Shown here: positions 34,053 through 43,162 of the stretch, in pieces | How positions within the stretch are numbered: position 1 is the first letter of the stretch | Layout: every line of letters starts with the position of its first letter | Source: JANNSX01 sp046348995 | GTDB lineage: Bacteria > Pseudomonadota > Alphaproteobacteria > Rhizobiales > Hyphomicrobiaceae | Assembly: GCA_046348995.1 (NCBI GenBank) | Contig: JAXMDB010000010.1 | Span: 124,001 to 188,000 of the forward strand | DNA length: 64,000 nucleotides | Reading direction: 5' to 3' | Notes under the pieces: generated by a model | The model's input: the letters and a program-made list of their open reading frames with translations, nothing else | What the model was told of the DNA's origin: nothing | Databases searched by the model: none | Made by a program: the position numbers and the translations under genes

Positions 34053-35645
34053 TTACTGCTTGATATCGACGCCGTAGAACTCGTGACGGCCGAACGGGCT
34101 CACCTTGTAGCCGTCGACCTCCTTGCGGACCGGCTCGAAGACGGTCGAATGGGCGACCGTCAGCACCGGCTCATTCTCGACGATGATCGCCTGCATCTTC
34201 TGATAGAGCTCGGTGCGCTTGGCCGTGTCCGACGTATTGCGCGCCTCGACCCGCATCTTGTCGAAGTCGGCGTTACACCACTTGGCGATGTTCTGGCCGG
34301 CGGGCTTGCCATCGGCGCAGCCGAGCAGGAAGTAGAAGTTGTCGGGATCGCCGTTGTCGCCGGTCCAACCGAGCAGTCCGAGCTGATGCTCACCCGCCTG
34401 AAGGCGCTTGCGATACTCGCCCCACTCGAAGCTCTTGAGCTCGGCCGTGATACCGACCTTCGCGAGGTCCGCCTGCATCATCTCGGCCATGCGCTTCGCA
34501 TTGGGGTTGTAGGGACGCTGCACGGGCATCCACCAGAGGTCGGTCGTCAGCGTCTCGACGCCGGCGGCCTTCAACAGCTCCTTGGCCTTGTCGGGATTGT
34601 ACTCGATGTCGGGAGTCGCATCGTTGTAGGACCAGATGGTCGGCGGGATGAAGTTCTTCGCCTTCTGTCCGGCGCCCTGATAGACCTCTTTCAGGATCGC
34701 ATCGCGGTCGATCGCCATGGCGACGGCCTTGCGGACCTCGACCTTGTCGAAGGGCGGCTTCTGCGCGTTCATCGAGAGATAGCCGATGTTGAGGCCGGCC
34801 TGCTCGAGGACGGTGACAGCGGCGTCTTCCTTCATGGCCGGCAGATCGGCCGGGTTCGGCGCGATCATGACGTGGCACTCACCAGCCTTGAGCTTGGCGT
34901 AGCGCGCCGTCGGATCGGGCGTGATCGCGTAGACGAGATCGTCGACCGCGGCCTTGCCGCCCCAGTAGCCGTCGAACGCCTTGAAGCGGATCACGGCGTC
35001 CTTCTGGTAGGCGACGAAGGTGTAAGGCCCGGTGCCGATCGGATCTTGGTCGACCTTCTCGGGTGTGCCGGCCTTCAGCATCGCGGCGGCATACTCGCCC
35101 GACAGGATCGACGCGAAGTCCATCGCCATGTTTGCGATGAAGGTGGCGTTCGGCTCCTTGAGCGTGAAGACGACCGTGTTGTCGTCGGTCTTCTCGATCT
35201 TATCGAGAATGCCCGGCATCTCCATGTCGTTGAAGTAGTCGTAGGCGCCGCCGGAGACCTTGTTGTACGGGTCGTCCGCTTTCCACATGCGGTTGAAGGA
35301 GAACAGCACGTCGTCGGCGTTGAAGTCGCGCGTCGGGGTGAACGCGGCATTGCCGTGGATCTTCACGCCCTTGCGCAGGTGGAACGTAACGGTCTTGCCG
35401 TCGTCGCTCGTCTCCCATTTCTCGGCAAGACCGGGAACGACGTTGGTCGTGCCGCGCTCGAACTCGACGAGCTGGTTGTACACGGGCCGAGCCGCATCGA
35501 GGCTGGTGCCGGTCGTGTTGAGCTGCGGGTTGAAGTTCTCGGGGCTCCCTTCCGAGCAGTAGACCAGCGTCTTGGCGCTGGCACCGCCAGCCATCAGCGC
35601 ACCGGCGAGCAGGCCGAGCGCAAGCGTCTTCTTCACATGTCGCAT
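34053..35645 (-). CDS. ABC transporter substrate-binding protein, peptide/nickel type (family 5)
   Basis: 530 residues. A signal peptide (LALGLLAGALMAGGASA) and the SBP_bac_5 fold: LVYCSEGSPENFNPQ at the mature N-terminus, VTFHLRKGVKIHGNAAF, NADDVLFSFNRMW and LLKAAGV. Length and motifs match DppA/OppA-type oligopeptide or dipeptide binding proteins. No permease or ATPase is adjacent, so it is an orphan binding protein whose transporter must be encoded elsewhere. Confidence 0.92.
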   Translation of the reverse strand: MRHVKKTLALGLLAGALMAGGASAKTLVYCSEGSPENFNPQLNTTGTSLDAARPVYNQLVEFERGTTNVVPGLAEKWETSDDGKTVTFHLRKGVKIHGNAAFTPTRDFNADDVLFSFNRMWKADDPYNKVSGGAYDYFNDMEMPGILDKIEKTDDNTVVFTLKEPNATFIANMAMDFASILSGEYAAAMLKAGTPEKVDQDPIGTGPYTFVAYQKDAVIRFKAFDGYWGGKAAVDDLVYAITPDPTARYAKLKAGECHVMIAPNPADLPAMKEDAAVTVLEQAGLNIGYLSMNAQKPPFDKVEVRKAVAMAIDRDAILKEVYQGAGQKAKNFIPPTIWSYNDATPDIEYNPDKAKELLKAAGVETLTTDLWWMPVQRPYNPNAKRMAEMMQADLAKVGITAELKSFEWGEYRKRLQAGEHQLGLLGWTGDNGDPDNFYFLLGCADGKPAGQNIAKWCNADFDKMRVEARNTSDTAKRTELYQKMQAIIVENEPVLTVAHSTVFEPVRKEVDGYKVSPFGRHEFYGVDIKQ

Positions 35646-35799
35646 ACAGATGCCTCCCTGAGCTCCACCGGTTGGAGGTTTGAACGAGGGTGGAGCGGAT
35701 GGCGTGACCTTAGCCCAGGATCGTGATCACAAGCAAAGGGGCACTGACCATCTCAGTGCACATTCCGTCCCGGCAAGAAATGTTCGTGCCGCGAAACCG

Positions 35800-36474
35800 T
35801 TAACCGCCTGGCCCAGCTGCCCAGAGCTCTGGCCCTTCGTTGCGCGGATTGCTGACGGCGCGGGAGACAGGGCGCTCGGCAAGCAGGCCCTCTGGCGCCG
35901 GCTGCAGGAACATCGCCGCGTCCTTGGCACTCACCGATTTCATGTCGAGCCACATCGCGAACTGCTCGGGCGCCAGAATGACAGGCATCCGATCGTGGAT
36001 CGGCCGCATCATCCGGTTGGCCGAGGTCGTGATGATGGCCATGGTGTCGATCTCGCTACCATCGGCGCCGAGCCAGTGCTCCCACAAGCCCGCGAACGCC
36101 ATTGGCCCGCCGTCCTTGCGGCGGATGAGATGCGGCTGCTTGTGGCCCACCTCGCCGGTCCATTCGTAGAAGCCGTCGGCCGGCACGAGGCAACGCCGAT
36201 GCCGCATGGCGCCACGGAACGACGGCTTGTCGGCGACCGTCTCGCCGCGCGCGTTGATGAGCGTCGCGAACTCACGTGGGTCCTTCACCCAGGAGGGGAT
36301 CAGCCCCCAGCGCACGAGCGCCAGCTCCCGCTCGCCCTTGAGGTCGAGGCGGACGATCGCCACCGGTTGGGAGGGCGCGATGTTGTAGCGGGGCGGGAAG
36401 TCCGCCTCGGTCTTGTAGGCGAAGGTGGCGCGGACGGCCTCGGGCGGTGAGGTCAGGCTGTAGCGTGAGCACAT
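35800..36474 (-). CDS. SOS response-associated peptidase (SRAP/YedK, HMCES-like)
   Basis: 224 residues. Cys2 follows the initiator Met directly (MCSRYSL), and the other active-site residues are the Asn in INARGET, the Glu in GFYEW and the His in HDRMPVIL. SRAP proteins crosslink through Cys2 to abasic sites in single-stranded DNA and protect them from strand breakage. The start is fixed at ATG 36474, since Cys2 must be residue 2 after Met. It is divergent from a NUDIX gene, another nucleotide-damage family. Confidence 0.93.
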   Translation of the reverse strand: MCSRYSLTSPPEAVRATFAYKTEADFPPRYNIAPSQPVAIVRLDLKGERELALVRWGLIPSWVKDPREFATLINARGETVADKPSFRGAMRHRRCLVPADGFYEWTGEVGHKQPHLIRRKDGGPMAFAGLWEHWLGADGSEIDTMAIITTSANRMMRPIHDRMPVILAPEQFAMWLDMKSVSAKDAAMFLQPAPEGLLAERPVSRAVSNPRNEGPELWAAGPGG

Positions 36475-36550
36475 GATCGAACCATCGGTCAGCGGACCGG
36501 CTGCAGATATGCCATAGTAGCTACCTCCGGCGCATCTGTGAGCCCCACCC

Positions 36551-37000
36551 ATGACCGCCATCGCCATCCCCACGCATTGGCCCAAGGTCGCCGCCAGCAT
36601 CGCCGTGTTCCGGGACGGACGTGTGCTCATCGTCGAGCGGGCGAAGCCGCCGCTTTCCGGCGTCTGGAGCCTACCTGGCGGCCATATCGAGGCGGGGGAG
36701 CCCGCCGCCCAAGCGGCACTGCGGGAGCTCGCCGAGGAAACAGCGATCGAAGCCGAGATCGCCGGCGTCGCCGGCATTCGCGAGGTGATCCGCCGCGATG
36801 CGCAAGGCAAAATCGAAGCACACTATGTGATCGTCGTGCATGCCGGCCTCTGGCGCGCGGGCGAGCCGATCGCGCGCAGCGACGTCTCGGACGCCCGCTT
36901 CGTCCAGTCGGCAGAGATTTCCCACTACCGGACTACGGACGGGCTTGCCGATGCCATCCGGCGCGCCGAGATGCTCCTGATGCGACCCGCCGCGCCATGA
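36551..37000 (+). CDS. NUDIX hydrolase
   Basis: 149 residues with a complete NUDIX box (GGHIEAGEPAAQAALRELAEETA, matching Gx5Ex7REUxEExGU). It is a pyrophosphohydrolase of unknown substrate: oxidised nucleotides, ADP-ribose or NDP-sugars are possible. It is divergent from the SRAP gene by 76 bases, which may indicate a shared DNA-damage theme, though no SOS box was identified. Confidence 0.9.
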   Translation: MTAIAIPTHWPKVAASIAVFRDGRVLIVERAKPPLSGVWSLPGGHIEAGEPAAQAALRELAEETAIEAEIAGVAGIREVIRRDAQGKIEAHYVIVVHAGLWRAGEPIARSDVSDARFVQSAEISHYRTTDGLADAIRRAEMLLMRPAAP

Positions 37001-37070
37001 TCTTGCCCTATCGCCGGGCGAGGGCGGAGCCTAGACTGGTCACAAGCGACTCGGCCCTTTTGGAAATTCG

Positions 37071-37448
37071 ATGTCTCTGAAGCGCATCATCGCCGCGAGC
37101 CTTCTCGTCTTGGGCCTCGTCACCGGTCCGGTGCGGGCGGCCGAGGAGCAGCGGCCCTATGACAACCAGCTCCTGCGACTCGCCGAGCTCTTGGGTGCAG
37201 TGCACTATCTGCGTGAGCTGTGCGGCGCCAAGGAGGGCCAGATATGGCGCGAGAAGATGGAGGCCCTTGTCGAGGCGGAAGGCACCTCCGCGCTCAGGCG
37301 CGCGAAGCTCGTGCAGAGCTTCAACAAGGGCTACCGCAGCTACCGCCGCACCTACCAGACCTGCACCAAGTCGGCCGAGACGGCCGTGACACGCTTCCTC
37401 GCCGAGGGCGCCGAGATCGCCGATGCGGTTTCCGCGAGCGGTACCTGA
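37071..37448 (+). CDS. TIGR02301 family protein
   Basis: 125 residues. A signal peptide (MSLKRIIAASLLVLGLVTGPVRA) is followed by a short, mainly helical mature part with two cysteines (Cys in ELCGAK and YQTCTK). This is the TIGR02301 family, restricted mostly to alphaproteobacteria, function unknown; the protein is probably periplasmic. It lies 70 bases after the NUDIX gene on the same strand. Confidence 0.88.
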   Translation: MSLKRIIAASLLVLGLVTGPVRAAEEQRPYDNQLLRLAELLGAVHYLRELCGAKEGQIWREKMEALVEAEGTSALRRAKLVQSFNKGYRSYRRTYQTCTKSAETAVTRFLAEGAEIADAVSASGT

Positions 37449-37467
37449 CGTTTAGTTGAGCGTTCAC

Positions 37468-37512
37468 CCTAACACCGGCTAGCCCCTTGGTCGCGCTACA
37501 ACCCGTGTTAGG
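37468..37512. repeat. Inverted repeat CCTAACAC...GTGTTAGG
   Basis: An 8-base perfect inverted repeat (37468-37475 and 37505-37512) with a 29-base spacer, between two plus-strand genes. It could be a hairpin in a UTR or a regulator site. There is no poly-T, so a terminator is unlikely. Confidence 0.35.
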
Positions 37513-37570
37513 AGACGATTGCGACGAGGGAAAAAACGTCAACCGGTCGCGGGGGGAGCGTCAGAACAAA

Positions 37571-37816
37571 ATGCCTTCATTCGACCGAGAGGCCGAGGAA
37601 TCGCGCGGCACCGCAGCGCTCCGCTTCATGCTCGAAGCTTGGGATGCTGCCCTCGAGGAAGGCGTCGATCCGGATCTGCTCGCCAATGCCGCGCTCTATG
37701 CGGCGCTCACTGGTCTCGTGCAGGCGTATGGGCCCGAAGCGGTCGCAACGCTGACAGCCGGACTGCCCGAGCGCATCCGTGAGGGCGAGTTCTCGACCGC
37801 GCGATCTTTGCAGTAG
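37571..37816 (+). CDS. Hypothetical small protein
   Basis: 81 residues beginning MPSFDREAEESRGTAALRFM. No membrane segment or signal is evident; it is helical and acidic with an Ala- and Leu-rich core (LLANAALYAALTGLVQAYG). I do not recognise the family. The start is supported by a GGGGGGAG sequence 12 bases upstream, somewhat far. It is convergent with lysE, 6 bases apart. Confidence 0.65.
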   Translation: MPSFDREAEESRGTAALRFMLEAWDAALEEGVDPDLLANAALYAALTGLVQAYGPEAVATLTAGLPERIREGEFSTARSLQ

Positions 37817-37822
37817 AGCCTC

Positions 37823-38461
37823 TCAGGCCAACCTGACGAAAATCGTCTCGACCATCAGCACCAACCCGAAGGCGACGAGGATCAAGCCGGCGACGCGGTT
37901 GATGGTCGTCAACCGCTCGAGCGTCAGCTTGTGTCGGATCGTGGCAATGATGCGCGCGAGCGTCATCCACCACAGAAAGCTGCCGCCCATGACGGCGAGC
38001 ACGAGGGCGCCTGCTTCCGTATAGCTTTGAATGCCGCCGAAGGCCGAGGTGAGACCACCGAGGATGGCGAACAGACCAAGCACCGCGCCGGGATTGGTGA
38101 TGGTGAGGAAGAAGGTCTGCGGGATCACCCAATGGTGGCCGTCGTCGTCCTCGAGCGCACCGTTGGCGCGCGGCTTCGTGCGGATGAGCTTCAAGCCGAA
38201 GAGAATGAGCAGCAAGCCGCCGACCAGCTTGATCGACGTCCGGTTCTCTTGAATGAGGTCGGAGATCGCCGTCAGGCCGAAGGTCGCGATCAGCGTGATG
38301 AGACCATCGCCGATCAGGGCGCCGATACCCGCGGCCAAGCCACCCAGGAATCCGTGCGACAAGGTGCGCTGAATGCAGAGCACATTCACGGGCCCGACGG
38401 GCGCCGCGATCAGGATGCCGACGCCGATGCCGGCGAGAATCAACTCGATGTCAGCTCCCAC
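37823..38461 (-). CDS. LysE family translocator
   Basis: 212 residues. Five or six membrane segments, with the RhtB/LysE opening GIGVGILIAAPVGPVNVLCIQRTLSHGFLGGLAAGIGA. An exporter of amino acids or related metabolites, substrate unknown. The start is GTG 38461 with GGGAAAG upstream. It lies downstream of the kinase-like gene on the same strand. Confidence 0.9.
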   Translation of the reverse strand: MGADIELILAGIGVGILIAAPVGPVNVLCIQRTLSHGFLGGLAAGIGALIGDGLITLIATFGLTAISDLIQENRTSIKLVGGLLLILFGLKLIRTKPRANGALEDDDGHHWVIPQTFFLTITNPGAVLGLFAILGGLTSAFGGIQSYTEAGALVLAVMGGSFLWWMTLARIIATIRHKLTLERLTTINRVAGLILVAFGLVLMVETIFVRLA

Positions 38462-38594
38462 CAGCCGCTTTCCCGCTCAAGTCGCGCCACATCCCGAGGT
38501 GTTCTGCCATTGAGGCACGGTCACGCATAACAATGTATGAAGGCGGGGGCTGGCGGCAATGCGTCTCGACGCGCCTGCGCTGATAAGAGCCGGA

Positions 38595-39890
38595 TCAGGC
38601 CGGCGTGATGGCGTCGAGCAGGTCCGTGACGAGATCGTGCCCGGCGACCGGCTCGCTCCCCATCATGACCGCAACGGCAAGCCCGAGCGCCGAGGTTTGT
38701 GGCGTATGCCGGCCATCCGCCGCGCGCAGGCTCATGACGAGCGTCGGGCAAAGAAAGAGGGCGAGACGGACGACCCGGCGCCAGTCGTCCGCCAACAGCT
38801 TTTTCTCGCGCAGCAGACGGAGTAGCGGGCGCCAGACGTGGGTGACTTTTGAGGCGAGCAGAGCTTCGCGGAGCGGACCGGGCCGCCAATCGGTATCGAC
38901 GACGAGCCGACCGGCGTCCCGTTGCACCTCGATCCTGAAGCGCCTGGTCGCGTCCTCCGGCTCGTACAGCCAGAGCGGATGGGCGAAGACGTTGTGGAAC
39001 GTCGTCTTCACCTCGGCGAGGAGCGCCGGAACATGCGAGCCGGCGAAGGCCGGATCGAAGAGTGCAAGCCGCGGGGAGCGCCCGGCCCGCGCCTCGTACC
39101 AAACGTTGGCGTTGTGCGCATCGCCGTGGGCGGTCACGCCGCCGCCCTCGAGACGGTCCGGCCGAAGCCGCACGAGCGCCTCCGCGAACAGCGCGCCGAG
39201 AGTGTGCCGGTAGGTGACGCCATTCAACTGGACCTGCAGCGCCGATAGCTCATCCCAACCGAGACTCATGCCGGGGAGGTCGAAGGTCTTGCCGATATAG
39301 AAGGCAGCCAATCGCCCGCCCGGACGGCCGGAGCCGCCCGGATCGGTCAACCGCTCGTGAAACAGGCGATGGATCGGCTCGGCCGCGGACTGATCGGTGG
39401 AGATCGGATGCAGGGTGCGCTCATAGATCGCCATGAGCTGCCGATTGAGCTCCGTCTCGGCCGCGATTGCAGCCGTCACTCCGGCAGCGTCCTGCGTTTG
39501 GTCGAGGTCCCTCAAGACATCGGCGAACCGGCGATCGTCGCGACGGCGATAGACGAGGATCTGCCGGCCTGGCGCGGCTGAGACGTGCAGTGGCACGTCG
39601 ACCGGGAAACCGGCCTCGGCGAGCAGCTGAACGCGATAGTACTCGCCCGCCATCGCCGCCTCGTTCTCCTCCTCGTGGAACTTGAAGAAGAGCGGCTGTC
39701 CGCCTGCCTCGAAGGTGCCGTTGAGCGAGTTGAGGCTGTAGGCATCGACACCGATGCGCACATTCGCGGGCGCGATCGCGAAAGCGTCCTTGAGCAGATC
39801 GGCGACGATCGCCGCCGCTTCCGCGATCCGCCCTGCTTTGGCAAGGCGGCGGGCGCGCGACGTCGGCGGCAGGTCGTCGAGCTGCGTCAT
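38595..39890 (-). CDS. APH/kinase-fold protein of unknown substrate
   Basis: 431 residues. A Brenner-type catalytic loop HGDAHNANVW and an LFDPAFAG metal-binding segment indicate a kinase-like/aminoglycoside phosphotransferase fold. The FFKFHEEENEAAMAGEYYRVQLL segment supplies the Lys/Glu pair. It differs from both classic APH and HipA, and the substrate is unknown. No obvious partner gene is adjacent; LysE lies downstream on the same strand and a divergent SDR upstream. Confidence 0.75.
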   Translation of the reverse strand: MTQLDDLPPTSRARRLAKAGRIAEAAAIVADLLKDAFAIAPANVRIGVDAYSLNSLNGTFEAGGQPLFFKFHEEENEAAMAGEYYRVQLLAEAGFPVDVPLHVSAAPGRQILVYRRRDDRRFADVLRDLDQTQDAAGVTAAIAAETELNRQLMAIYERTLHPISTDQSAAEPIHRLFHERLTDPGGSGRPGGRLAAFYIGKTFDLPGMSLGWDELSALQVQLNGVTYRHTLGALFAEALVRLRPDRLEGGGVTAHGDAHNANVWYEARAGRSPRLALFDPAFAGSHVPALLAEVKTTFHNVFAHPLWLYEPEDATRRFRIEVQRDAGRLVVDTDWRPGPLREALLASKVTHVWRPLLRLLREKKLLADDWRRVVRLALFLCPTLVMSLRAADGRHTPQTSALGLAVAVMMGSEPVAGHDLVTDLLDAITPA

Positions 39891-39967
39891 CGGGGTGTCT
39901 GGCTCCTGGCTGGCCTCGCCGTCGCGAACCGCGCTATAGCACGGGGACGAAACCGGGGAAGCGGTCG

Positions 39968-40726
39968 ATGTTCAGTCTTCGAGGCAAGCGCGCCTTGGTT
40001 ACCGGCGCCAGTCGCGGCATCGGTGCCGCGATCGCTGTAGGCCTGGCCGAGGCCGGCGCCGACGTCGCCATCGCAGCCCGAGACGCTGGCAGCCTCGCCG
40101 GCACCGCCGCCATCATCGCGAAGCTCGGCCACAAGGCCCCCGCCATCGTCCTCGACGTGACCCGCGTCGCCGATTGCCGCCGGGCCGCCGCCGAGGCTAC
40201 CCAAGCGCTCGGCGGTCTCGACATCCTCGTCAACAATGCGGGCATCGAGCAGGTCTGCCCCTCGCTCGATGTCGATGAGGCGCTCTGGGACAAGATCCTC
40301 GACACGAACTTGAAGGGCGCGTTCTTCTGCGCCCAGGCGGCAGCTCGGATCATGAAGACCCAGGGCACGGGCGGCGCCATCCTCAACCTGTGCTCGCTCA
40401 CGTCCGAGGTCGGCATCCCGACGGCCGTGCCGTATGGCTCGTCCAAGACCGGCCTGCTCGGCATGACACGCGCGCTCGCCGCCGAATGGGCACCGCTCGG
40501 CATCCGCGTCAACGCCCTGGCGCCCGGTTACTTCCGCACCAGCCTCACCGAAGCCTTCTACGCGAGCGAGCCCTGGCAACAGGCCATGCTCGGCAAGATC
40601 CCGCTCTCCCGCTTCGGCCAACTCGACGACCTCAAAGGCGCGAGCGTCTTTCTCGTTTCCGAGGCTTCGGCCTACATCACGGGCGCTTGCCTGCCGGTCG
40701 ACGGCGGCACGCTCGCCTCCATCTGA
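39968..40726 (+). CDS. SDR family oxidoreductase, HpsO-like candidate
   Basis: 252 residues, classical short-chain dehydrogenase: TGASRGIG, NNAG, catalytic Ser in LCSLTSEVG, YGSSK as the YxxxK pair, and TGACLPVDGG. On its own it is a generic SDR. Its place directly before a HisD-like gene (12-base gap) and a zinc alcohol dehydrogenase recalls the hpsOPN set for 2,3-dihydroxypropane-1-sulfonate, in which HpsO is an SDR. That role is inference from context. Confidence 0.85.
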   Translation: MFSLRGKRALVTGASRGIGAAIAVGLAEAGADVAIAARDAGSLAGTAAIIAKLGHKAPAIVLDVTRVADCRRAAAEATQALGGLDILVNNAGIEQVCPSLDVDEALWDKILDTNLKGAFFCAQAAARIMKTQGTGGAILNLCSLTSEVGIPTAVPYGSSKTGLLGMTRALAAEWAPLGIRVNALAPGYFRTSLTEAFYASEPWQQAMLGKIPLSRFGQLDDLKGASVFLVSEASAYITGACLPVDGGTLASI

Positions 40727-40738
40727 CAGGATGATCCC

Positions 40739-42064
40739 ATGACCCGGCCCATCAATTTCATCGAGCTTGCCAAGATCACGCCGGAGGCGCGCACGAAGCT
40801 GCTGACGCGCACGGAAGCCGATCTTGCGACCTATGAGGCGAAGGTCCGCCTGATCATCGAGGCGGTGCGCGCCGAGGGGGACACGGCACTCGCCCGCTTC
40901 GCCCGCGAGTTCGACAAGTCGCCGGTCGAGGCCAATGCCATCGCTGCGACCGAGGCCGATTTCGCGGAAGCCGAGAAAAACCTCGACCCGAAAGTGCGCG
41001 ACGCCATGGCTTTCGCGGCGGACTCGATCCGCAAATTCCACGAGGACCAGAAGCCGGAGGAGATGTGGCTGCACGAGGTGCGCCCAGGCGTGTTCGCTGG
41101 CGACCGGTCGAGCCCGATCCCCTCGGTTGCCTGCTACATCCCGCGCGGCAAGGGCGCCTTTCCGAGCGTTGCGCTCATGACGACGATCCCGGCCAAGGTC
41201 GCGGGCGTCGAGCAGATCTGCATCATCACGCCGCCCGGTCCCGACGGCAAGATCGACGCGGCGACGCTGGTGGCAGCCCGCATGGCCGGCGTCTCGAAGG
41301 TGTTCAAGGCGGGCGGCGCCCAGGGCGTCGCGGCGGTCGCCTACGGCACGCAGACGATCCCCAAATGCACGAAGATCATCGGACCCGGCAGCCTGTGGGT
41401 CGCAGCAGCCAAGCGCCTCGTCGCGCACCTGATCGATACAGGCACGCCAGCCGGACCGAGCGAGGTCATCATCTTCGCCGACGCGACGACCGACGGCCGC
41501 CTCGCCGGTCTCGATCTGCTCATCGAAGCCGAGCATGGCCCCGACAGCTCGGCCTACCTCGTCACCTGGAGCCGCAAAGTCGCCGAGGACGCGCTCGCCG
41601 CCATCCCGGGCTACTGGAAGACGATGGGCGCCCAGCGCGTCGATTTCTCCTCGACCGTGCTGTCGGGTCCGATCGGCGGCATCGTGCTCGCGCCCGACGA
41701 GGAGGCCGCGATCGCCTTCGTCAACGACTATGCACCGGAGCATTTGGAAGTGCTCTCGAAAGAGCCGTTTCAGTATCTCGGCCGGCTGAAGCACGCGGGC
41801 GAGATCTTGCTCGGCGAGCACTCGCCGACGACGCTCGGCAACTTCGTCATCGGCCCCAACCACGTGCTGCCGACGAGCGGCTGGGCGAAGACGGCGTCCG
41901 CCGTCTCGGTGTTCGACTTCATGAAGCGCACATCGATCGCCTACGTGACGAGCGCGGGGTATCCCGAGCTCGCCAAGAACGCCCGCACGATCGCGACCTA
42001 CGAGGGCTTCGAGGCGCACGCGAACGCGGTATCGCCGATGCGCGACAAGATCCTCAAGGGCTGA
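40739..42064 (+). CDS. Histidinol-dehydrogenase-like protein, HpsN-like candidate
   Basis: 441 residues with the overall HisD fold: AEHGPDSSAYLVT, APEHLEVL (catalytic Glu334-His335 pair), GPNHVLPTSG and GFEAHANAV. Two of the four expected zinc-ligand positions differ from classic HisD: Glu263 in place of Gln (EAEH) and Asn368 in place of Asp (LGNF), while His266 and His427 are kept. This pattern is expected of HisD paralogues such as sulfopropanediol 3-dehydrogenase (HpsN), not of histidine biosynthesis. It is co-directional with the SDR, and its end overlaps the convergent alcohol dehydrogenase gene by 11 bases. Confidence 0.85.
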   Translation: MTRPINFIELAKITPEARTKLLTRTEADLATYEAKVRLIIEAVRAEGDTALARFAREFDKSPVEANAIAATEADFAEAEKNLDPKVRDAMAFAADSIRKFHEDQKPEEMWLHEVRPGVFAGDRSSPIPSVACYIPRGKGAFPSVALMTTIPAKVAGVEQICIITPPGPDGKIDAATLVAARMAGVSKVFKAGGAQGVAAVAYGTQTIPKCTKIIGPGSLWVAAAKRLVAHLIDTGTPAGPSEVIIFADATTDGRLAGLDLLIEAEHGPDSSAYLVTWSRKVAEDALAAIPGYWKTMGAQRVDFSSTVLSGPIGGIVLAPDEEAAIAFVNDYAPEHLEVLSKEPFQYLGRLKHAGEILLGEHSPTTLGNFVIGPNHVLPTSGWAKTASAVSVFDFMKRTSIAYVTSAGYPELAKNARTIATYEGFEAHANAVSPMRDKILKG

Positions 42065-43073
42065 TGCGGATCAGCGTCTTGAGCTGATCCGAGTTTCCCG
42101 CGATCAGCCGGTCGTAAGCGGCAGGCACCTCGCCGAGCGTGATCTCGGGCGCGAGCAGCGGCGCGATCATGGGCGCGCAGGCGGGCAACATCGCGATCGC
42201 TTCGGCAAGCTCGTGCTGGAAAGCGTGGCAGCCGATCAGCGACAGCTCGCGCTCGACCAGCACGTTCGGGTCGAGATCGAGCGTGCCGTGCGAGATGCCG
42301 ACGAGGGCCAACCGCGCGCCACCGGGCAGGCAGGGAATGAGCGCCCCGAGAGCGGCGACGCTGCCCGTGGCGTCGATCGCCGCGGCGAGCCGCTTGCCGC
42401 CGAGCCGCGCCTTGATGGTCTCAGGGTCGAGTGCGGTGACGGTTGCACCGGTCGTGCTTGCGACAAGCTCGGCCCGCGCAGCATTCCGATCCGCGACGAG
42501 GATCGGCCCGAAGCCCAAATGCGCGAGCACGACGGCGCAAAACCCGCCGATCGGGCCGCAGCCCACGACAAGCACCGGCTCGCCCTTCTGCGGATCGAGG
42601 CGCCGCACCGCATGCATCGCGACGGCAAATGGCTCGGCGGTCGCCGCGATCCGAGACGGCACCCCGTCTGGCACACGATGGACCAGCCGCACCGGCAGCA
42701 CCGTCTGCTCCGCGAACCCGCCGTCGCACAGCTCGCCGACGAACCCGAGACGCTCGCACAAGTGATGGCGTCCCTCGCGGCAGGCCGCGCATTTCCCGCA
42801 CCAGTACCGGCTATCGGCCGCCACCCGCTGCCCAGGCTCAAACCCGGTGACGCCCGCGCCAACCTCGACGACCCGTCCGGCGAACTCGTGCCCCGCCACC
42901 GACGGCGATCGCGTGATCCACTGGCCGGTGCGAAAGTTGTGCAAGTCCGAGCCGCAGATGCCGGCGTGCTCGACCGCAATCCGCACCTCGCCTTCCTGCA
43001 GCGCACCCGGACGCGGCACCTGCTCCACCCGCAAATCGCCTTTCGCGTAGAGCCGAACGGCTTGCATGGACAT
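42054..43073 (-). CDS. Zinc-dependent alcohol dehydrogenase (MDR), HpsP-like candidate
   Basis: 339 residues. A catalytic zinc site (CGSDLHN, then GHEFAGRVVEVG) and a structural zinc site with four cysteines (WCGKCAACREGRHHLC), plus a Rossmann GCGPIGG motif: a medium-chain dehydrogenase of the sorbitol/idonate/threonine type. In hps clusters HpsP is a member of this family. It is convergent with the HisD-like gene and divergent from the ABC-transporter operon by 89 bases. Confidence 0.85.
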   Translation of the reverse strand: MSMQAVRLYAKGDLRVEQVPRPGALQEGEVRIAVEHAGICGSDLHNFRTGQWITRSPSVAGHEFAGRVVEVGAGVTGFEPGQRVAADSRYWCGKCAACREGRHHLCERLGFVGELCDGGFAEQTVLPVRLVHRVPDGVPSRIAATAEPFAVAMHAVRRLDPQKGEPVLVVGCGPIGGFCAVVLAHLGFGPILVADRNAARAELVASTTGATVTALDPETIKARLGGKRLAAAIDATGSVAALGALIPCLPGGARLALVGISHGTLDLDPNVLVERELSLIGCHAFQHELAEAIAMLPACAPMIAPLLAPEITLGEVPAAYDRLIAGNSDQLKTLIRISP

Positions 43074-43162
43074 CTGGGGGAGCGCTCCGGGGGGCCTCGA
43101 TTGACGGTGCCGGGAATTTATTGTCAGTTCCCGCGGGGCACAATTCGAAAGGCGTAACTCCG

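Noticed and set aside
33961..34053. Promoter or riboswitch for the beta-helix gene
   Set aside because: The AT-rich leader before 33961 has no recognisable -10/-35 pair or aptamer; only the weak hairpin was retained.
36475..36550. LexA/SOS box between the SRAP and NUDIX genes
   Set aside because: No GAAC-N7-GTTC or GTTC-type alphaproteobacterial SOS box could be found in the intergenic bases.
40739..42064. True HisD for histidine biosynthesis
   Set aside because: Altered zinc ligands, no other his gene nearby, and an SDR and an alcohol dehydrogenase as neighbours.
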